Source: Oscillospiraceae bacterium
Lineage (GTDB): Bacteria > Bacillota > Clostridia > Oscillospirales > Oscillospiraceae
DNA length: 10,303 nucleotides
Reading direction: 5' to 3'
Assembly (NCBI GenBank): GCA_009776905.1
Contig: WRMX01000105.1
Coordinates: 1 to 10,303, forward strand
Shown piece after piece: positions 7,026 to 10,303 of the stretch. The number at the start of each line of letters is the position of its first letter. The stretch's first letter is position 1. The notes below the pieces were generated by a model. The model ran no database searches and was not told the DNA's origin. It worked only from the letters and a program-made list of their open reading frames with translations. The position numbers and the translations under genes are program-made.

Positions 7026-7087
7026 GTGCGATCGCTCCTTGGATTTTCAATAGTTTCGCGTGGTTTTGCGATGCTCGGCGGTTATAT

Positions 7088-7150
7088 GTTTATACGCAAA
7101 AGCATAGAAATATCTTTCATATAGAAGATATCGTACTTTTGCGCATAAAC
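7088..7150. repeat. Large imperfect palindrome overlapping the flgF promoter
   Basis: The left arm 7088-7116 and the right arm 7125-7150 are inverted copies separated by 8 bases. Aligned blocks are GTTTAT, then one mismatch, CGCAAAAG, a variable stretch with a 3-base length difference, and ATATCTT, about 21 paired bases in all. The right arm contains part of the -35 and all of the -10 of the flgF promoter candidate. The start point of that promoter would fall in the loop, so the RNA made from it could not form the full hairpin; a DNA-level role such as protein binding fits better. Confidence 0.65.
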
Positions 7151-7154
7151 TTAA
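7128..7154 (-). promoter_or_regulatory. Sigma-28 (SigD/FliA) promoter of flgF
   Basis: The minus strand reads TTAAGTTT, 11 bases, TACGATAT. This matches the sigma-28 pattern TAAAGTTT-N11-GCCGATAA/T in 7 of 8 positions of the -35, with exact spacing, and has the core CGATA(T) of the -10. Transcription would start near 7120 and give a leader of about 95 bases before flgF. Seen directly: the match. Inferred: that it is used by a SigD-type sigma factor. Confidence 0.65.
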
Positions 7155-7165
7155 TAGTATTCGAT

Positions 7166-7184
7166 GATTTTTAAGAGAAAAATC
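7166..7184. other. AT-rich hairpin upstream of the flgF promoter
   Basis: A perfect 7-bp stem, GATTTTT on one side and AAAAATC on the other, around a 5-base loop, lies 12 bases upstream of the -35 element. On the minus strand no T run follows it, so termination is doubtful. Its A/T tracts could act as an UP-like element or bend the DNA. Confidence 0.35.
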
Positions 7185-7259
7185 GTGTATTTAATTGTGT
7201 AGGATAGACCGCTTTGACGGCATTTGCGGGTGACTGTTCACGCCTTTAATGCGATGCGT

Positions 7260-7988
7260 CTAGTGCGAGCCGTTCAGGCCTATCACCAGCATGACTTCAT
7301 TCTGCGTGATGCCGAGCTCCTGAGCGATTTGCGCATGCGACTTTCCGCTCGACGCCAACGCCAGAATCGACTCCCTCCTGCCATTCTTTATGGATGAATC
7401 ATCGCGCTCATTTTCCGAAAGGCGCTCGCTTGAAGCATCGTCAAAAAGCCTTTGGATCACCTCTCCGCCATCCTTCTTCGCAGCAGGCGCGTTGCTCTTC
7501 TTTCCGCCGCTCTTCACCATCCGCTCGGCCCTCTCCAGGACTTCGCTGGCGGCTCTAATCCGGCTGGAATCGACAGTCATAGACCTTGGCGGGGAGCTAT
7601 CTGCAGAAGAGGACGCAGGCCCGGAGGAATCGGCACGAGCCGGAATCTGGGACGGCGTCTGGATCTGTTGCTGTGAGGACGGCGCATTTGCCGCCTGCGC
7701 ATATTGCTGCGGCTGCGGCTGCTGGGCCTGTTGCAAGGCGGAAGCTGCCATATGAGCGACAGCGCGGCTTTCATATTCCTTGATGTCATCGATCGATGCT
7801 CTTATCTGATCGTTGAACTCATCCATGATGCTCTCGACATTGTTATATAACTGCAGCAGTTTTGTTTCTTTTTCATCAAGCAACTTATGCTGCCTCTTCA
7901 CATTTGCAAAGAGCACTTTGAACAAAATCGCGATCAAACAAATGAGCGCTGCAATGAACAATGCAAAAGAGTAGTATTCTATACCCAT
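7260..7988 (-). CDS. SwrB / DUF6115-like membrane-anchored flagellar protein
   Basis: A 242-residue protein with one N-terminal membrane helix (about residues 7-27, FALFIAALICLIAILFKVLF), a charged coiled-coil-like region (30-75), a low-complexity linker rich in Gln, Ala, Ser and Pro (about 80-140), and a C-terminal helix-turn-helix-like segment (205-238, with ILALASSGKSHAQIAQELGI then TQNEVMLVIGL). This architecture is that of the Firmicute SwrB (YlxL) / DUF6115 group. B. subtilis SwrB sits at the membrane and promotes flagellar type III export and hook completion. The C-terminal segment resembles DNA-binding motifs but in SwrB relatives need not bind DNA. The start at 7988 has AAAGGTG about 6 bases upstream and lies one base past the stop of the preceding gene. 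The linker is longer than in B. subtilis SwrB (about 167 residues). Confidence is moderate because the family is poorly conserved. Confidence 0.72.
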   Translation of the reverse strand: MGIEYYSFALFIAALICLIAILFKVLFANVKRQHKLLDEKETKLLQLYNNVESIMDEFNDQIRASIDDIKEYESRAVAHMAASALQQAQQPQPQQYAQAANAPSSQQQIQTPSQIPARADSSGPASSSADSSPPRSMTVDSSRIRAASEVLERAERMVKSGGKKSNAPAAKKDGGEVIQRLFDDASSERLSENERDDSSIKNGRRESILALASSGKSHAQIAQELGITQNEVMLVIGLNGSH

Positions 7989-7989
7989 C

Positions 7990-8307
7990 TTACACCTTTA
8001 TATCAATTATGTGATCATCTGCGGGGACAAGCAGGTCCGCATCATCTTTCCTTTTTCTGCCATCAGGGTCGGACCCTTGGCCGTCATATCCGCCGTTTCC
8101 GCCGCCCTCTTCGTCCGGACGCAGTTCCGACAATCTGGTATCGAGCGTTTTCGCAATCCTCGACTGGTCTTGCTCGTCATTGATTTTTTCACGGACTGCC
8201 AGATACTCCTGCGCGATTTCCGGTTTTTTTTGAATCGCGCTGGTGTCCTTTGCCATGTCGGCTGTCCTGGCCACCATTATTTGCGTATCGATGCTTTTTA
8301 TGGACAT
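7990..8307 (-). CDS. Small hydrophilic protein of unknown function in a flagellar operon
   Basis: A 105-residue protein that I cannot assign to a named family. The N-terminal part (MSIKSIDTQIMVARTADMAKD, then a charged helix IAQEYLAVREKINDEQDQSRIAKTLD near 31-56) is probably helical. Residues 66-90 are a Gly/Asp/Lys/Arg-rich low-complexity stretch, and the tail ends in HIIDIKV. There is no signal peptide, membrane segment or cysteine. A small charged protein with an S-I-D-x-Q-I start and an I-D-I-K/R-V end is, from memory, a recurrent neighbour of the fapA/swrB-like pair in Clostridia, which suggests a real gene. It is preceded by GGGGGGAT about 8 bases before the ATG. Its stop and the start of the next gene are one base apart, so the three genes fapA, this gene and the swrB-like gene look like one operon. 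Confidence 0.75.
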   Translation of the reverse strand: MSIKSIDTQIMVARTADMAKDTSAIQKKPEIAQEYLAVREKINDEQDQSRIAKTLDTRLSELRPDEEGGGNGGYDGQGSDPDGRKRKDDADLLVPADDHIIDIKV

Positions 8308-8346
8308 TGTCTATCCCCCCAATCGATATTCGGCATCAAACCCTGT

Positions 8347-10131
8347 TCAATCATTTTTCCTGATTTCGCATGGAACATAGACAACCTGTCCGTCGCGGTA
8401 TTTGAACGTTGCATATTGGATGTCGTCGTTCACCCTGTATGTGTCTGAAGAAATGACGATGCGCGCCCCTCTGTAAGCAGTGTCAAACACATGCACCTTG
8501 CCTTCCGTCGCATGCTCCAGCTCATTTTGCAGGCTCACCGACTCCACAGCATATTCTTCCAGCAGCTCCTTGTAGATGCGCCTGTTCTCGATGCCGGAGA
8601 GATAAAGTTTGTCCCAAGTGGCCGGATCTAGTTTCTCCTTTGTCTTTTGCAGATATGCATCAAGCTGGTCGAGCTTAATCAATTCGCCATCCAGGCGTTC
8701 AGTATCCTTTTCGATGAAAGCAATGCGCTCACGCTTTTGAGGCATTCCGCCCACTTCGACCTCCGTCTGGGTTTGCGAGACAGACCCGATCGTGTTGGCG
8801 ATGACTTCGGTGGCGGCGCTTACCCTGCCCCCGATGATGCCGCCGCGCTTGCCCTTGGCATAAAGTCCGCCGCCGGCTTCAATCACACTGTGTATGCAAG
8901 CATCGACTGTCACCGATCCTCCGGCGATCGCGGTTCCCCGCTCGATATACAGCATGGAAATTGCGCCGCCTGCTTCAATCCTGCCTTTGTCCATCCCCTG
9001 CATGCCGCGCTTGACTTCGACGCTCCCGCCTGCAATGACCTCCGCAGCTTCAACAACGCCGCCGATCACGACCCCTCCCGATGCCTTCACGCTATAGCCT
9101 GCCATGACATTTCCGGAAACATTGACACTCCCGTCAAAATCTATGTTTCCGATGGCGGGGCCGACATCGCCTTCGATATTATACATATTTGAAACGGTGA
9201 CGATTCCCTTTATCAGTTCGACCATGCCGGAATTGATCGCGCTCATTTCAGTCTTTTCGGCATTGATATTTACATTCTTTCCCTTTGGCATCGTGGTATC
9301 TTTACCATGCTTTTGCTTGAGCGGCCTGCCTTTGACGGTCGTCCCGGGAGTCCCCTCCGTCGCAAGCACCCTCTCGACCAATACCTGGTCCTTGCTCACA
9401 GGCTCAAAGAGGTCGAGCGATTTATAATCTACCCTGCCTCCGTCTATCTCCTTTGGCCTTGCTGTCCTTTCGTCCTTATTGAAATGGTATATCAGCTTGC
9501 CGTCGGCTCCATCGATCGGAGGTGTCGCAGTGGCGACGACGCAACTGTCCCTATAGTCCCTTCTTGCGAGAAACTCCTCCAAAGCCTGTTCATCAAGCCC
9601 GTGCACGACTCCCGCATCGATGATTTTTTGCTTCGCTGCTGCAATGTCGATAGCGGCCCCTCCGGGTTCGGGCGCCAACAGCATGATTCTGGCCTCGGAT
9701 TCGTCCTTTGAAATCTCGACCGAAATATCCTCCCCGACGAATGATTCCTGCTGCGGGGGAGCTATTTTCGTGCGTCCGGCATTGCCGACGACCACAGTTT
9801 TATATGCGTTGTCATCTATCCCGGTTATGTTTTTTCTCCTGATATACGCTGCAGCTGCCGCGCGGTCAAGCGGTTCGCCCGCGCCTCTTTCTTTGAATAT
9901 CTCCAAATAGACTCCGTCGCTGTCGTATATTATGCAGAAATCGCCTTTCATGTTGTCAAATTCCGATTTTCTCCCATTGAACGCAATTATCTGCAGCGGC
10001 ATCCCTGTGTCTCCGCCACCGCTGATGTCTTCGGTGACAAGGCTTTCGATGTTCGTGACGAAATAGTCTTCGGCCATCGTTTCTGCGGCTGCGCGGTTTT
10101 CCGCGCTAAAATATCTTGATCGGGTTTTCAT
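8347..10131 (-). CDS. fapA: FapA (DUF342) flagellar assembly protein A family
   Basis: A 594-residue member of the FapA/DUF342 family. From about residue 190 it shows the family pattern CVVATATPPIDGADGKLIYHFN, then DGGRVDYKSLDLFEPVSKDQVL and EGTPGTTVKGRPL. Residues about 300-450 form a right-handed beta-solenoid of repeated G-x-V/I-x-A-G-G units (GNVMAGYSVKASGGVVIGGVVEA and following), ending near IGSVSQTQTEVEVGG. A helical coiled-coil region (about 465-540) and a C-terminal beta domain follow. In Vibrio a FapA protein is needed for flagellar assembly and interacts with the sugar phosphotransferase system; the role in Firmicutes is unknown. The start at 10131 (MKTRSRYFSA) is preceded by GGAGG 7 bases upstream; an in-frame TTG at 10152 lies upstream of that site and is rejected. 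The gene sits 29 bases from a tandem repeat array. Confidence 0.95.
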   Translation of the reverse strand: MKTRSRYFSAENRAAAETMAEDYFVTNIESLVTEDISGGGDTGMPLQIIAFNGRKSEFDNMKGDFCIIYDSDGVYLEIFKERGAGEPLDRAAAAAYIRRKNITGIDDNAYKTVVVGNAGRTKIAPPQQESFVGEDISVEISKDESEARIMLLAPEPGGAAIDIAAAKQKIIDAGVVHGLDEQALEEFLARRDYRDSCVVATATPPIDGADGKLIYHFNKDERTARPKEIDGGRVDYKSLDLFEPVSKDQVLVERVLATEGTPGTTVKGRPLKQKHGKDTTMPKGKNVNINAEKTEMSAINSGMVELIKGIVTVSNMYNIEGDVGPAIGNIDFDGSVNVSGNVMAGYSVKASGGVVIGGVVEAAEVIAGGSVEVKRGMQGMDKGRIEAGGAISMLYIERGTAIAGGSVTVDACIHSVIEAGGGLYAKGKRGGIIGGRVSAATEVIANTIGSVSQTQTEVEVGGMPQKRERIAFIEKDTERLDGELIKLDQLDAYLQKTKEKLDPATWDKLYLSGIENRRIYKELLEEYAVESVSLQNELEHATEGKVHVFDTAYRGARIVISSDTYRVNDDIQYATFKYRDGQVVYVPCEIRKND

Positions 10132-10137
10132 GTTTTG

Positions 10138-10143
10138 TCCTCC
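10138..10143 (-). promoter_or_regulatory. Ribosome binding site of fapA
   Basis: GGAGGA on the minus strand, 6-7 bases before the ATG at 10131. It decides the start against the upstream in-frame TTG at 10152. Its first two G residues can also take part in an 8-base pairing (10142-10149 with 10163-10170). Confidence 0.7.
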
Positions 10144-10159
10144 GATATACAAATAGCAG

Positions 10160-10303
10160 CCCTACATCGGCGCGCCGTGGGCATCGCGCCCTACATCGGC
10201 GCATCCGGGAAGCCGCGCCCTACATCGGCGCGTCTGGGAAGCCGCGCCCTACATCGGCGCGTCTGGGAAGCCGCGCCCTACATCGGCGCGTCTGGGAAGC
10301 CGC
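10160..10303. repeat. 29-bp tandem repeat array (at least five units)
   Basis: Five consecutive copies start at 10160, 10189, 10218, 10247 and 10276; the last is cut by the window end. Each begins CCCTACATCGGCGC. Units 3-5 are identical where complete, unit 2 differs at two positions and unit 1 differs across most of its second half. Within the array GGCGCG and CGCGCC alternate, so each can pair with the segment on either side, across a loop of 7 or 10 bases. No spacers lie between the units, so this is not a CRISPR array. It resembles the GTAGGG-plus-stem-loop intergenic repeats seen in other bacterial genomes. Confidence 0.9.

Larger units (their letters stand above)
7028..7259 (-). other. 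Regulatory gap between the swrB-like gene and flgF
   Basis: This is the longest gene-free interval in the window. It is AT-richer than the genes around it. It holds a 7-bp AT-rich hairpin (7166-7184), a sigma-28-like promoter (7128-7154) and a large imperfect palindrome (7088-7150). No open frame of note, tRNA or intrinsic terminator with a T run was seen. Directly after the swrB-like stop there is only a weak, interrupted hairpin (about 7220-7250). Confidence 0.6.

Noticed and set aside
7028..7035. GCGATCGC palindrome before flgF
   Set aside because: A single eight-base palindrome with no second copy noticed; chance occurrence is likely.
10132..10152. Upstream TTG start for fapA
   Set aside because: The GGAGG site lies downstream of it and is well placed for the ATG at 10131.
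10160..10303. Possible CRISPR array with 29-bp repeats
   Set aside because: Units follow each other directly with no spacers, so it is a tandem repeat and not a CRISPR.

Overview
The window carries a late flagellar gene cluster, with every convincing gene on the minus strand (transcription runs from high to low coordinates). Gene content and order match Bacillota (Firmicutes). The run yvyF-flgM-flgN-flgK-flgL is the order known from Bacillus subtilis, FlgK ends in the Firmicute-style ...NNTGRVGL tail, and Shine-Dalgarno sequences are strong and purine-rich (AAGGAG, GGAGG, AAAGGAGGG). By eye the base composition is moderate, near 50% GC, which together with the FapA / SwrB-like pair points to an uncultured member of the Clostridia rather than a Bacillus. 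That taxonomic placement is inference.

Layout in order of transcription. (1) 10303-10160: a 29-bp tandem repeat array that runs off the window edge. (2) 10131-7260: fapA, a small conserved-type protein of unknown function, and a membrane-anchored SwrB/DUF6115-like protein, tightly packed. (3) 7259-7026: a 234-bp gap with a large imperfect palindrome and a good match to a sigma-28 (SigD/FliA) promoter. (4) 7025-5497: flgF and flgG, overlapping by one base (TAATG). (5) 5439-5011: yvyF, followed by a 124-bp gap with a hairpin and a second candidate sigma-28 promoter. (6) 4886-116: flgM, flgN, flgK, flgL. (7) 115-1: a short downstream region holding two hairpins that display GGA in the loop, resembling CsrA sites.

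How the genes work together. FlgF and FlgG form the rod. The SwrB-like protein probably acts at the membrane on the export apparatus. FlgM holds sigma-28 inactive until it is secreted through the finished hook-basal body. FlgN is the export chaperone for FlgK and FlgL, which form the hook-filament junction. FapA is a beta-solenoid protein linked to flagellar assembly. The two candidate sigma-28 promoters would place the flgF-G and flgM-N-K-L blocks under the sigma factor that FlgM inhibits, a feedback loop known in other bacteria.

No wholly new system is evident. The most unusual points are large insertions in both FlgK and FlgL, the palindrome around the sigma-28 promoter, the 29-bp array whose repeated segment can pair with the fapA ribosome-binding region, and the CsrA-like hairpin pair after flgL.
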